Assembly (NCBI GenBank): GCA_036873755.1
Contig: JAVTVY010037272.1
Span: 101,367 to 165,366 of the forward strand
Direction of reading: 5' to 3'
Length of the DNA stretch: 64,000 bases
Origin: Hanleya hanleyi
Taxonomy: Eukaryota > Mollusca > Polyplacophora > Lepidopleurida > Hanleyidae
Under the pieces are notes generated by a model that worked only from the letters and a program-made list of their open reading frames with translations, made no database searches and was not told the DNA's origin. Positions 9,470-22,774 of the stretch are shown here, piece after piece; positions within the stretch are counted from its first letter, which is position 1; each line of letters starts with the position of its first letter. A program made the position numbers and the translations under genes.

Positions 9470-11480
9470 TTCTTTGTTTCCGTGGATGTCCGTTGATGTC
9501 CGTGTACAAATGTATGTCCGTGGATGTCTGTTTGAATTTTCCGCAAGCAATAACTTCCAAACGCTGCATTGGATTCTTCCGAAATTTGGCATAGGCATTC
9601 CTTGCGACAAGACGCCAGTTGGTAGCAACATCTGCCTGAAGGTGGCGCCACTGGGTTAAAATGGGTCTTGCTTCTTTGTGTCCGTGGATGTCCGTTTAAA
9701 TTTTTTAAAAGCGATAACGTTCAAACGCTCTGCCGGATTCTCTCGAAATTCGGCATACGCATTCCTTGCGACAAGACACCGGCTGCTATTGCATTTCAGC
9801 AACATCAGCCTGAAGGTGTCGCCACTGGGTCTCGCTTAATTCTTCATGTCCGTTTCTGTGCGTGGATGTTGGTTCAAATTCTTTGCAAGCGATAACTTCC
9901 AAACGCTTTGTTGGATTATCCCGAAATTCGGCATACGCATTCCTTGTGACAAGACGCCGGTTGCTGCTGCATTTCAGCAACATCTGCCTGAAGGTGGCAC
10001 CACTGAGTCTCGCTTCTTCGCGTCCGTTCCAGTTCATGGATGTCAGGATAACTTCCATATGCTTTGTCAGATTCCTCTGAAATTTGGCATATACATTCCT
10101 TGTGACCAGACGTGGGTTGCTATTGCGTTTCAGCAAGATCCACCTGAAGGTGGCGCCACTGGGTCTTGTTCCAATGTTCTGTGCATGTCCGTGGTTGTCC
10201 ATTCAAATTCTTCACAAGTGATAACTTTCCAATGCTTTGTCGAATTTCTTCGATAGTTGACATATACATTCCTTGTGACAAGATGTTGATTGGTGTGGTG
10301 TTTCAGAAAGATCTGCCTGTAGTTGGCGCCACTAGGCTTCTTTCCGTTCTTTTGTGCTGCAAGCGAAAACTTTGAAAAGCTTTGAAATGTCGCTTGGAAT
10401 TGAGTTTCACCCACTTGCGCATACAGGTGGCGCCACCTGGTGGCAACTTCTAAATTTAGTTTCCGGGCAATAACTTGAGAACTGCTTATCGAATTCTTCC
10501 CAAATTAGGCATGCATGCATTGTACCTTGCCATGAGATGTTGCTTGAGATTGCGTTTCATCCACTTCTGCTTAAAGGTAACGCCACATGTTGACAAAATC
10601 TGAAATTTGTTTTCGGCCAATAACTTGAAAACAGCATGCTCATCGGATTCTTCATTTAGCATGCATGTACCATGCCGGAGATGTTACATGGGATTGCCTT
10701 TCACTCACTTGCACTTACAGGTGGCGCCACCTGGCGGCAAAACCCAAAATTTGTTTCCGGGTAATATCATGACATAAGATGTCGGTTGAGATTGTGTTTC
10801 GCTCACTTTCGCCTACAAATGGCGCCACCTGGTGTTAAAATCAAATTTGTTGTTGGCAATTAACTTGAGAACTGCTCCACGGAACCTCCTCAAATTTAGC
10901 ATGCATGTACGATGCCAGGAGATGGTGCGTTTGATTGCCTTTCGGTCACTTGTACTTACAGGTGGTGCCACCTGGTGGTAAAATACCAAATTTGTTTCCG
11001 GGTAATAACTTGAGAACCGCTCATCAGATTCTTCTTAAATTTAGTATGAATATACCATGACATAAAATGTCGCTTGGGAATTGTGTTCCGCCCACTTGCG
11101 CCTACAGGTGGCATCAACTCGTGTCGAAATCTAAAATTGATTATGCTCATCGAATTCTTCTCCAATTTGGTATGCAGATACCATGCCATGAAATGTTCCT
11201 TGGGATTGTATTTCGCCTGCTTCTGCCTACAGGTGGCGACACCTGGTGGAATTTTTTTTTAAAAAATCCGGGCGATAATTTGGCAAATGCTCATCGGATT
11301 CTTCTCAAATTTGGTATTCATATGCCATAAGATGTCGCTTGTGATTGTGTTTCGCACACTTGTGCCTACAGGAGGCGACACCTGGTGGTAAAATCTAAAT
11401 TTGATTTCCGGGCAATAACTTCTCGTCAAGTTTGGTTTGCCGATAATATGCCTTGAGATGTCGCTTGGTGTTGCATCTCG
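9470..11480. repeat. Satellite-like tandem array, ~95-180-bp units
   Basis: At least twelve units share AATAACTTnnnAA, TCGGATTCTTC, CAAATTTGGCAT and an anchor like GGTGGCGCCACCTGG. Anchors are found near 9637, 9810, 9990, 10147, 10320, 10424, 10570, 10715, 10810, 10958, 11104, 11230 and 11366. Units up to about 10.4 kb are longer and carry an extra TGTCCGTGGATGTCCGT block. ORFs in this interval are repeat artefacts. Confidence 0.85.
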
Positions 11481-12190
11481 TTTACATAATTCCCATGTTT
11501 CACTGCATGGAAACTATATTACAGCAGCAATAAACATTCAGTCAACCATTCTGAGTTGATCTTAAAACTTGGGGAGGCAGAAAGACCCTTGCGCATCCAA
11601 CACCTATGAAGTAGCAGTTGCCTCCCCTGAGACCAGCAATGCTACAAAATATTGCTGCCATTTCGGCGGGGGAACTAGCATCCTCTGGCTGCTTGTTTGA
11701 TTTTATTCTGTTGCCTGGACGTTTCTTGGTTAGGACACTAATAATGTGGAGATTTTATGGCTTTCAAAACAAACAATAAACTGCTTCACTAAGGGGATAC
11801 TGTCGCAGCGATTGTAGTTCCCTATTTAATTTGGCACTATTACTAAATGTACCATATGGAAGACAGCCTATCCTTCCCAGGCAGGATCTGGGGTGAAAAA
11901 TCTGGATCACATCAACACTGCAGGGATTTATACCTCTGGTACAGATTAAGGGAGATCAAGAGGAGAAGCTCAGAATTTGTTCAGATATTTGCTGATATTA
12001 TCAAATTATTTAAAGATATCATTAAATATCGGCTTTGGGGCAATTTCAAACTTGAGTAGCGTAGCACGTGGTTGTGATGGGGGGCCTGGGTTGTGGTATA
12101 GGCTTGTTTTACGACCTCTCAAAAGAGTTAACACATATAAACTGTTGGACCAACACGGAGAATGGTAAAACATATCCCGTGACTAGGTTT
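11481..12190. other. Non-coding host DNA
   Basis: No protein with recognisable features and no strong repeats except the small GATATC patch near 11.98-12.03 kb. Confidence 0.5.
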
Positions 12191-12199
12191 CACGCTACT

Positions 12200-12720
12200 C
12201 ATGCGTTGTGTGACGGTCATTTTACTCATTGAATTAATGTTGAAAAGGCATCAGGCGACGATATGGACACCAAAGGTCAACGTTGCATCAACGTTTGAAT
12301 GATAAGGTTTAAATAATATTAAAATACAAACGTTGATGGAACGTTGACATTTGTTTGTAACCGTCGCCTTACGTCTTTCCAACAGTTAATCCAATGAGCA
12401 TAATAATGACCGTTGTACAACGTTTGCATAAAATATAATATCAACATTGTTCTAACGTTCGTCATTTATAGCATCAGATTGTACGCTCTTAAAACGCAAA
12501 TGTTATATTTAACATCTACAGTAGTGAAGGAGGGAAAGCATTTATAGAAAGTGTTGTTTCACCACTTTTAAGTGTTGAATGTTACAGCTTAAAATGTTGT
12601 ATTTAACGCTTAAAAGTGATGAATACAACACTTTCTAAATGCTTTCCCTCCTACAACACTCTAGATGTTAAATTCAACATTTGCGTTTTGAGATTGTATA
12701 CCTTCTACTGTCAGATATAC
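12200..12720. repeat. Nested foldback element (MITE-like)
   Basis: Two palindromic modules. The first pairs 12218-12300 with 12335-12420 (CAACGTTGCATCAACGTTTG against CAAACGTTGATGGAACGTTG). The second pairs about 12490-12580 with 12600-12700 (GGAGGGAAAGCATTTATAGA against TCTAAATGCTTTCCCTCC). The arms are 60-90 bp and imperfect. Foldback structure is direct; the transposon class is unknown. Confidence 0.8.
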
Positions 12721-15700
12721 ACCGACGGCTTTTCAAAAATCCTCTGACAATGGGAGAATGGCGTGGGCGTGCTTTCTAGGATATCAACATATAATTATGT
12801 ACCTGGTACGAGCTTTGACAGGCCACCAAAATCAATTACACTTCATGTCGGGTTTAGTCAAATTATACCCAAATTCTTAAAATTTTCTGAAAATAACGGG
12901 ACCATTATTCGTTGATATAGCAATTTGATGAGCAAACGCAATAATCTTCGCTCTATCGAAGTATAGAAAATAGAACCCCATATACTTACTCACAACATTT
13001 TCCTCATGCGAAAACAGGTACGATGGTCCCATGAAATTTCCTTGAACACATCTCGTCCTGCGTTTGCGAAGGCAACTCTCCAGTTAATTCATTTTCCGAG
13101 CTAGGATGATTCGTAATACGACTACAGGAAGACATGCGCATAACGTGTGCCATTACCATAACATCCGAACAAACAGTAGCTCATTTGGTCTCCGCCTGTG
13201 CGTGCCGATATCTGCAACTTTGACAGGAAGTAATCGCCTGAGTTTGAACTTGCATATTGAAGCGGGCAGACGACAGCGTGCCGTTTCACTCGAAGCAGAC
13301 GATCAAGCCTTCGAGACTATGTGTTCCCATAAACCAATGCTCAACACTTCAAGATGCGGTTCATTAATACCATAATCGTGTGTATACCTTTCTAAGTTGA
13401 CACGTAAGGGATGTTATCAAAGAGTAAACTGCAATAGGTTCCATACAAAAGAAAATATGGAAGTGATGTTTTTTTCATTTTCACTCTTATGTTGGATCTT
13501 GAAAGAACAGACTGGATTGATCATGAATTTGTTCAGAAGGTCCCACATTTCTTTTTTATCACGTAACAACAGCTAATTGCAATTTGACAATACTGCTTTT
13601 CGTGTGTGACATTTTGCTCAGATCTTAGTTCCGAGACGGAAAATAGCCGTCTAATTCCCAACACAATTGTCATACACAAAATGTACACGGTTATCTAGAA
13701 CTTTGATATATCGGTATTACACAGAGCATATTTCTGCTTACAAAACAACCGAAAAACCTTCTGTTGCAATTAGTGAAGAATTCACCATTTTATAGAAAGG
13801 CTGCTGGGCTAATTAACTTGGCTTAATATTTCATTCTGGTGATCTATCTGTTTTATAGTGTGTCACGATACCAGCTCTAGTTGTTCATCTGCAGTTTCTA
13901 TGATAAGAACTATTAATTTCCTGTTTGCGATGTTGGCGTACAACCGCATGTGTACGAGAGTTCCTCTTTTTTGTAGAATTTCCGAAGGGAAAACATTACA
14001 TTTGCAGATATTGGATGTCGCACTCAATGGCAGCAGATGTTATTTTCTCCGTTGCCCTGTGTGGACATAGCGACATATCCGATGTTTAATATCGACTAAA
14101 GATATTGATGTAGCTTATGTCAATGTCTTGCAGCCATTTAAGTAAACAAGTTAGATTGCAGAAAAATGATGTCGGGTCGGTAATGCAATCATTAAAAGTT
14201 TAGGTCCTACAGTATCTCTCGGCCTATTGCACACGCACATCAATAAAGGAATTCAAGTTTAGCTTCAGTCCATTAGTTCAACACATTGCCGACCGGAAAC
14301 ATTATCAAAATGTTATTTAAAATATTCATTTCTGGCATACCTGTTATATTAATAGTTTCCTGCATCCAGTGAGTTTTAATGCCAATATTGGTCGAAAATT
14401 TTATCGGGTCACTTAGTAAACCTCTATTATCTGGACTTACTGACCATTTCTGATCTATATCAGTCAATTCATGCTTTTGTTTATTGCGACTCTGTTGGAC
14501 TGCAAGTGAACAATGCCGTGATAGAAAATAAGGTTTCATCAGTAATCGAATTATAAGAATTAGATATTTCGATCTGTTTTAAGTTTATGTACCGGCTCCT
14601 TCCTTGATACTGAATAAATAATGTTAGGACCATATAGGTTCAACGTAATTTGGTGTTTATTTTACTGCATTATTTTTATACCATTAACAGTCTTCTATAC
14701 ACCAAGAGAGAGAATGTGGTCAGAGTAACCACTTCATTGCGGGGTCAGCTATGGTATCTCAGGTAACACGCGTGATGGTCACCCAACCGCGACTCCCAGG
14801 TGGCTCATAGAGTGCAAATGAATTTTTTTCAATTAAGTGTACTTTTCTGGGAGAATTAATACCCTCGTGGGTTGTTTTTTTGGGTTTTTTTTACTTCTTT
14901 TTTTCGGCATGAAAATGAATTTCTGTCTGTTTAGTAAATAGGTAGACCATGAGAAACCGAAAAACTGAAATTCTACGGATATAAAAAGCCGAACTCTCGT
15001 ACTCGCCTTTGTACGCCAATATCGCAAACAGGATATTATTAGGTCTTATCATAGAATCTGCAAATGACAACTATTGCTGCCATCGTACCACAATATTATA
15101 CAAGACCACAGCCGGTATCAACCCAGCGATAACCGAGGGAGAGGGTCACCATACTCTCAACGGTTCACTTTGTAACCTACCCCGAGGTTCAAATCGTAAA
15201 AACTTTCCTGGGAAGAGCGTTTATCGGGTTATGGTCAACCCATTCTTTCCCATACAAGCGTTTTTAACGAATATTCCATAATTCCGGTAGTGAACTGAAT
15301 CTTTTTGAACAAACAATATCCATATAATGCATCTTCAAATCCTGAGATAGTCAGAATTTTATAATATGCAAAACATTTCCTGAAGATTGACTTGTACACT
15401 GTAAGAATTGGCGACAATATGTGTTAATTATGTCTCAATATGGACATGTCTTCGGTAAACATGTGTCCGTTTGAAACATGTGACATCCTGCACAGTGAAA
15501 CATGTGTTATATGTACATCTCTCAATGTGAAACATGTTACGGTCGACTACATGTTCCAAAATGAAACGTCTAAGCCCAAACATGACTTTGTCCCAACTTT
15601 TGGGACATGTCGCAGCCGAAACGTGTCCGAACATGTCTCAAACTTGAAAGTGTTTCAAAATAGTACATCTCCCATTACATGTTTCATCAGATCGCCAGAT

Positions 15701-17090
15701 CGCCTGTGAAAGAAACAGAAATACACGAAACGTTTATTAAGTTCAGCTTGCATAAGTTTTTATTCTCTTATCTTCGATGGAAGTCCAACTCGGGGGTAAC
15801 CCAACATTAACGATATGCTACAGACAGGAACAAACACAATAGACGAGCTTGCTCCCCAGGTTAACAATGAATGTGATCATTCCAGACAGATATATGTTCG
15901 GTAAATCATAATTCCTGATGCGAACCCGTTTATCATGGCGTGCAAATTGTTCATGACAATAATGTGCTCATGTTTTGGTGAACTAGATCACAGATTTACA
16001 CCAAATGGTACATTTACATTCAGATCATATTAACCAAAATTATAATTTACTCAAGTTGCCACATCGGTCTGTTGACATGACACAGCCTAATCCAGCACAC
16101 AGGAAGCAGCTCTCAACAGAGGTACTATATTGCATACAGATATTGACCATACATGTACTTGCTGATTTAGATACATGAATGTCTGTAACTTGAAAATGAT
16201 TCTATCATTCATTCATCTGCTCGCGATAAATATCTCCGATGGAGAGTCGTTGAAATTCCATTCCGTTTCGGGAAATGGAATACGGATCGCAGATGATTAT
16301 TAAGATAACGTAGTCCTGGACTCGTCTCGAGTTGTCGCAACAGTGGTTACAGTCAGGGAGGAAGGAGGAAAATTGTTTCACACACCAACAATATTCAATA
16401 TTTCCATAAAGACAAAAAATAATATCCCCTCTCTCCTCCTGGTTTCATCTTCGCATATCCAAGTCGAACACCACACGTGTTGCCTTGGCTGAACATATAA
16501 ACACAATATCTAATCAGATACGAGTTTGATGATGTCATAGCTCTATAAATATTCTGTGATCCATATTAGGAGGAGTGCTATGTATGACCTCTTTAAAATT
16601 CAAATTTGATTGACTATTCGAAAGAAATTAACATCAATACGACCACCACTTGCCATATTTGGAAATTTCACAGGCTGACATCAAAGAAAATCCTCGCAGC
16701 ACTGTGCTGGCAAGCTCCTATCTTGATTGGCTATATGGCATCACGTGCGTTTCCTAGTTTGACCAATTTACTCTAGTCAATAGGTCAAGGTAAATGACGG
16801 AACATTGGTGTAGTATTTAGCTTGAAATGTGAAGATGCCTGGATGGTTTGGTGTCATTTGTGTCACACAATGGCCGAATCCCGCGCAAGGCTGTAATCGT
16901 ATATAGAGCAATCGTATTGTCCAGAAAATATCCTGATGCGCTACACACATTTAAAATACCGGATGTAGCTCTGGTCACACAATGAACACAGTTGTTGTTT
17001 CTTCCAACAGACAATATCAGACAATAACGAATATGACAGATACAACATGAAATGGTGGTTTCTGATTGGACAAGAGCCTAGGAGAATTGT
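12721..17090. other. Host non-coding DNA
   Basis: I found no convincing gene. ORFs are short and featureless. 15440-15680 has repeated GAAACATGT words. Otherwise no strong structure was recognised. Confidence 0.5.
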
Positions 17091-18700
17091 AAATATACTC
17101 AACGCAGCTACCCCAGCTTGGGTATGATGTGATGGAGGGAAGAATAAACTATATGAAAACTTGTGAACGTGTTGATCTTTCTTTTTCTCAACTGTATGCA
17201 TCATGGCGATTAGGGTGCTAGGACTTCACTGCGTTAAGACGGACGCTCGTCAACGCCATCTTGCCACCACCGCTACCATCACAAACATCCTCCACCACAC
17301 TCACTCACTCACTCGCCAGCGTTCGAGCATCAGTGCGTTAAGACGGGTGTTGGGCACGCCTCACTCACTCCGCCTCCTCCTCCTTCTCACCATTCCTCCT
17401 TCTCCTCCGCCTCACTCTTTCTCAGTCCTCTCCCTCTTCACTCCTCCTCCTCCTCACTCCTCCTCCTCCTCCTCCACACACGCACACACAGGTAACTCTA
17501 CCAGGTAGCCGGATGGATGAAGGCCCTCATGTCCCCCAAACTCTTTCCATTGCACGTCCGAAACTCCCACTTCTCTATCACTCTCGAGTGATATATAAAT
17601 AGAACAGAAGTTCCCCCAGAAAATTCCCGGAAATATTTACTCTGACATTCAGAGCGATGACCTACAGAACAGGGTTTTTTCCAGCAAAACCTACGTACAA
17701 TGTCCTGTCGTTGAGCGACGACGACATCGGGAACCACCAAGTCTCAACTTGTTTCATTTCGTGGTGTGAATGGATTGATATATACACCTTGTTGAGGCGT
17801 TAGTATTATATAATAGCATGGTACCATCTCGCGCAAAAGATAAAAACTGATATGCTAGTGCGTTACGGCGTTAGGATAAGAAGTTAAGACGTTAAGATAG
17901 GGCGAGGAGGCGTTACGATAGGGCGTTGAGGCGTTGCTGTAACACTCTCCACAAAGGTCATAGAGCAAATATACTGGGTTTCTGCTTTCTCTACTACTAA
18001 GGCACAACTGGATTACTTCCCTTGATGTGGTGTGGGAAATTCAGAGAGAACACAATCCCAACAACAGTCCAATTTCTATGACTCACCAGGCGTAAAGTCC
18101 GTTTTCAGGATCCTTTCCGGGGAAAGTTTTACATGCACCAACCCATGACTTGATCAGCCGCGAGGAGTGCTTCACATGGATACCCCACACCTCCCAGTAC
18201 GCCCACTGTTGGCCCACCTCGGCCCCAAAACGTCCATTCCAGTGCCCTTTTCCCACAATTCTCTGCCTGTGCATGCGCGCCATAGCCCTACTTCCCCTCC
18301 ACAGCCATCCAGTCGGATGGTACCCCACGAATGCTTCATTATGACACCTCACACGACCCAATCGGACCAATATTGGTCCATCGCGACCCCAAGCCTGCCT
18401 ATGCACGACGCATGCGCACGATAACTTTTCAGCAAAAGTCAACCCATGCCCTCGAGACCCCTCCCATCGTGTTCTACAGCTCGAGACAGAGAAAACAAGG
18501 TGCCACGCGCCATACCGCAAATGTGCATGAGTGGGTTCTTCATTGAGACTAACATTGAACAGTTCATTTTCCATTTCGCCGGAATGGGCCTAACATGTCC
18601 ACCCCAGACCTGCCTGAACTTTTCATCCATGTGTGGTCATATGCATAAGAATAAATGCAGCGAGAGAAGGGGAATCCCCTCGCAACGAACACCCACCAAC
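17091..18700. other. Non-coding, low-complexity and GCGCATGCGC-family remnants
   Basis: 17.10-17.17 kb matches 5.77-5.86 kb. 17.28-17.50 kb is CTC/TCC low complexity. 17.87-17.94 kb has GGCGTT-type short repeats. 18.17-18.43 kb is a diverged copy of the array unit at 6.2-7.5 kb. ORFs here are composition artefacts. Confidence 0.5.
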
Positions 18701-18707
18701 GCCTAAC

Positions 18708-19306
18708 TTAACCCTATCTGGCCTGGGCGATTTGGGGTGTACCGAAACCTGGGGGGGGGTGGGGGGGAGGCGGAAAGTGCCCCCTATATATTTTCGCTAT
18801 CGCTAAGGCTAGAGGGCTGAAACTTACCACAATATATCATTGGGTCAAGCTCTACAAGAAAATGTAAAACAATCCAAGATGTCCGCCATGATGACGTCAC
18901 TGTGACGTCATTTTCAAAAAGCGCATTTTTGGACCATTTTTTGGTCACAATTTTCGAATTTTTTTATTTTTGTTTTTTCTTCGCAAAAACTGCATGATAA
19001 ATTAGTAAATAATAATCTGATATGAAATAAAATAGATTTTACCCACTTTTCCACACAGAAAAGCAAAAATTTTGAAGAAATATGACGAAAACATCACAAT
19101 TCTGGTACCCCACATGGCCGCCATTTTCAATTTACTCATGATCCTCTGCTCGGGGGGTCATGGAAATAGGCTCAAAATGACGCCAATATGATAATCTAAA
19201 AAGTCAAGAAGATTCAGCTCTCAATTTGTTGGCGTTCCGGAAATAGGAGCAAAAAACCAACAGCGGGAGGGAGGCGGAAAGTGCCCCCCCGGCCAGGTAG
19301 AGTTAA
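18708..19306. mobile_element. TTAA-flanked MITE (piggyBac-type ends)
   Basis: Starts TTAACCCTATCTGGCC and ends GGCCAGGTAGAGTTAA: terminal inverted repeats flanked by TTAA, the classic piggyBac target duplication. No transposase. It contains a TGACGTCACTGTGACGTCA palindrome in the middle. Related copies are at 22775-23262 and 51030-51542. Confidence 0.8.
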
Positions 19307-20200
19307 CGCTTCAACGCCCTGGTGAAATAGCCCAGAGGCTCTGGTGGGTCTACATATCCCATCTACATATAATTGGCACTAATTCATCGAAATGCAGTGA
19401 CACCCGTCAACGTCCGTCGTTACGCCTTAATGCCCTATCGTAAGGCCTTAACGACCGTGTCAGCGTCTTTAAACCATGGCCACGAGACCCCTACCATCGT
19501 GTTCTACAGCTGGAGACAGAGAAAACATGGTGCACGTACATGAGTGGGTTCCCCATTAGGTTTATCATTGGAAGTCACTGTGGTCTTATGTAGGGTCAGA
19601 TAACCCTTGCTGGGCCCGGAAGTGGCCTTTGACCCCGATGTGACACGGAAGTGACCTTTGAACCGGATGTCACTGGAAGTGACCTGACCTCCGCGAGACT
19701 CCGCAAATTACGTCATCACCCTCACACTTCACCCTCACCTTCATTTGTGACAGAATTTACGCCTTCTATACTACTAACCTCGTTAATTTCCTTACGTGCT
19801 GGGCTATGAAACTCGGACAGAAATTATCACTTGGTTACCCTCTGCGATCCACAAGTCTACGCGAGAAGTCATCAAAAAGCGTAACCAAATGACAAATCCA
19901 CCTCAATGATTACGCTGTTCCTCAGGATCACCTGCAAATCGCTGTCCATACCATGTGTTCATGTTTACGTAACAATCTTCCAAAACATTTTACGTTCCTA
20001 ATTCCAAGTACAAATCCTGGATGAATGAGAATCTACATTCTTACAAAACATTTGAAAGGTTCATTCCCAATAATGTCAGATTTCTCGAAACATTATGGTT
20101 CTTTCGTAATTCGACATGTTCTATCTAACAGAATCTCGTATACTATGCAGATCGGGTTGGATCCATCTGTTGTAAACAAACAGACTTGTATTACCAACAG
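19307..20200. other. Host non-coding DNA
   Basis: A short stretch (19480-19560) repeats text from 18445-18545 (CTCCCATCGTGTTCTACAGC-like). No gene recognised. Confidence 0.4.
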
Positions 20201-20210
20201 ATATGAAATT

Positions 20211-20620
20211 GATATATTGAAATTGTAGTTTTCGCGGCCCATCAACTCAATTCTTCGTTGTACATTTTTTAAGTTAATAAATTTACAAGCACTATGGTTT
20301 ATAACAATTAACAAACGATAGAGAATTACTTTTTTAAATGTCCATACACAAGTTCGACTTTTTTTATCAGTCAGTCAGTTCATAGAGAGCACCTAAACTG
20401 TAATAGTTCTTTTTGTAACAGATCGCGCGGTTGTTTCCTCTGCATGTCTTTGTTCCTTTCCCTTACACACAGAGCAACCCAGAAATAACTAGCAGAGCAG
20501 AGACTGTATGACCGTAATTGATTAATATTGTAGTTTGAGTGCCGTTTCCAATACAGATTTCGCGGCCCATCATCACAATGCTTTATTTGGATTTCATTAT
20601 ACATTCTTAAACTCGATTTA
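20211..20620. repeat. Two degraded copies of a dispersed hairpin repeat
   Basis: Copies near 20213-20310 and 20519-20620 of the unit ATTGAAATTGTAGTTTAAG, GGGCCGCTTCCCATACGGAT, TTCGCGGCCCATC. Other copies are at 21475, 22188, 52686 and 55841. GGGCCGC and GCGGCCC can form a 7-bp stem. Confidence 0.7.
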
Positions 20621-20768
20621 GTGTATTGTTTCCTAGTGTATTCTTTTAAATGGACATCTGAATATTCACTACAGCACAATAATTTCATTATCAATTATCT
20701 AATTAAAAGCACATTTTTAAGCATCTGTTTGAAGACAATAATGAACTTCCTACAAATTAATACAGATA

Positions 20769-21416
20769 TCAGCTCCAATTAACATTTTGGAAACGTAACA
20801 CATTTATAGAACTATCAAGTTTAATACAAACATACTGGAAAAGATATAACATTGTTCTATCAACCATTAAGTGGGGCAATTGAGAAGCGAAAGGCCTCTT
20901 CGAGCAATACTTCAAGGTGTGCCTGTTTGCAGAATCTCTGGATGATCCGCAAATTGTACAGGTGTATCGGCGAAATCTAGGACACGTGACCCGACCGGTA
21001 GGATCTTTCAGCATATGGGTACCGTAGACGGACAGCGGTTTGCCATTATTTTTACAGAATACACAGGTGATTGACTTCTTCTTCCTAATGAATTCATGGT
21101 CTCTGCTAGGACAAGGAATCGTATAGAAGATCTTGTTGACTTGGAATTGGACCGTAGAAGAATGAAGACTGGCCTGGTAAACATCGTACTCTTCTAGGTC
21201 CATGTCAATGCCGTTGGCATAGAAATCAAACTGTTCGACATTTCGGATATAATCTAAGGGGCCCACAGGGATTAAACCGATACATATATCTGAGGTTGAT
21301 GCAAAGTCGCTTTCATGACTGGATGATGTTGAAGATGTCGGACTTGGCAGTGGCACTGGGATCGAACATAATTGTCTGCCTGGATGGTGATTCAAGAGGC
21401 CAGCAAGAGTGATCAT
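20769..21416 (-). CDS. Nanos-type zinc-finger protein, copy 1 (start damaged)
   Basis: The frame contains a complete nanos-type pair of CCHC zinc fingers: CVFCKNN...H...C, then CTICGSS...H...C, about 50 residues, preceded by an acidic, Ser-rich region. Nanos proteins bind RNA with Pumilio and repress translation in germ cells; this is family knowledge. The frame is open to 21473, but the ATG used by copy 2 is ATA here, so the first usable Met is at 21416. The C-terminal tail after the fingers (about 45 residues) is not typical. Copy 2 lies 31 kb away (52057-52617) with different damage. It may be a functional divergent gene, or a pseudogene from a retro- or segmental copy. Single exon. Confidence 0.7.
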   Translation of the reverse strand: MITLAGLLNHHPGRQLCSIPVPLPSPTSSTSSSHESDFASTSDICIGLIPVGPLDYIRNVEQFDFYANGIDMDLEEYDVYQASLHSSTVQFQVNKIFYTIPCPSRDHEFIRKKKSITCVFCKNNGKPLSVYGTHMLKDPTGRVTCPRFRRYTCTICGSSRDSANRHTLKYCSKRPFASQLPHLMVDRTMLYLFQYVCIKLDSSINVLRFQNVNWS

Positions 21417-21474
21417 GTTGATGAATTCACCGAAGCTCAAAAAAATATAGTCAGCATCTATGATATCTACCAAT

Positions 21475-22135
21475 GGTAATTTAAATTGTAGTTTTTAAGG
21501 GCCGCTTCCCATACAGATTTCAAGCCCATCTACTGAATGTTTTATTTAAATTTCACGGTACATTTCTTAGTTCATTTAAGATCTTTATAAGCGCTATATT
21601 TTTAAAACAAATAAATAACAAGGAGAGAGCAAAGGGAGATATAAATAGAAGAAAAGAAAAATCAACCATGTACAAGTTCGTCGGTCTGTTTCTGGTCATG
21701 TTTTACTGGTAAATATGTGTTCATTGTAATTGTAATTGTAATCGCGTGGGTGATTCATTTGTCTTTGTACCCCTACGTACACACAAAGCCGTTAAAAAAA
21801 ATAATGGGAGAACCATGGGCGCCGAATTTTTTAGACGGGGGCCGGGTGGTCGTTTCCTACGCTTTCTTTAGAGAGCCCAGTACTGTGATGTCCAACATAG
21901 GAAAATAACAAGCGATTAGTCGCATTGATTGAGTGCTTCGCGCCCAACGATTTCCCTAAAGATGCACTTGAGAATTGGGAGAGTTCTTCGGAAATCTGTG
22001 CCTGTAACAGTGCTTGGGGTGTGTATCGGGGTAAAGGATGGCAGGCTACGTCCTATAGTCTGTGAAAGTCAAAGAATCATACTCTGTATTAAATAACCGT
22101 CAGTTCAGTGGCATCTCAGGCGTGACGCGGCTGGT
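21475..22135. repeat. Dispersed ~600-bp repeat, copy A
   Basis: Begins with the hairpin unit and continues with a body (GTGTTCATTGTAATT..., CACAAAGCC, GAGAGCCCAGTACTGTGAT, GGATGGCAGGCTACGTCCTA). A second copy follows in direct orientation (22185-22774) and a third is at 55841-56360. No coding function recognised. Confidence 0.75.
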
Positions 22136-22184
22136 CTGTTGTAGGTCCGAAATCAAAGATTTTACAAGCGATACTTTTTTTTCA

Positions 22185-22774
22185 TTGAATTGATTGAAAT
22201 TGTAGTTCAAGGGCCGCTTCCCATACGGATTTCGCGGTCCATCAACTCAATGTTTTATTTTAATTTCATGGTACATTTTTAGTTTACTTAAGATCTATAC
22301 AAGCGCTATATTTTAAATAAATAAATAAATAAATAAATAAGGAGAGAGCAGAGAGAGATATAACTAGAAGGGAAGTTCGTCAGTCATTTTTTGTTCAGGT
22401 TGTTCTGGTAAATATGTGTTCAATGTTCATTGTATTTCTAATCACGTGGATGATTTCTTTGTACGCACAAAGTCGTCCAGAAAAATACTGAAAGAACCAT
22501 GGGCATCGTCAACATTTTTCGGGAGGAGTGTGGGTCGTTTCCTATGCTTCTTTAGAGAGCCAAATACTGTGATCTCCATCATAAGAAAACTAACATCCAG
22601 TTGGGCGGAGAGATTGAGTTCTTCGTGCCCAACGACTTCTCTAACGACGTCCTTGAGAACTGGGCGGGCTCTCCCAGAACTCAGTTCCTGTAACAGTGCT
22701 TGGAGTGTGTATCGGGTTACAGGATGGCAGGCTACGTCCTACATTGCATGAAAGTCAACGGGTCATATTCTGTA
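22185..22774. repeat. Dispersed ~600-bp repeat, copy B (tandem to copy A)
   Basis: Collinear with 21475-22135, about 700 bp downstream in the same orientation. The end is cut by the TTAA MITE piece at 22775. Confidence 0.75.

Noticed and set aside
9260..10414. Overlapping ORFs of 60-140 aa on both strands
   Set aside because: All fall in the satellite array and repeat its unit.
14700..14820. Possible tRNA- or 5S-derived SINE
   Set aside because: Only a short B-box/box-C-like resemblance; no full promoter structure.
17203..17508. 101-aa ORF rich in His/Ser/Pro
   Set aside because: CTC/TCC low-complexity composition; no conserved features.
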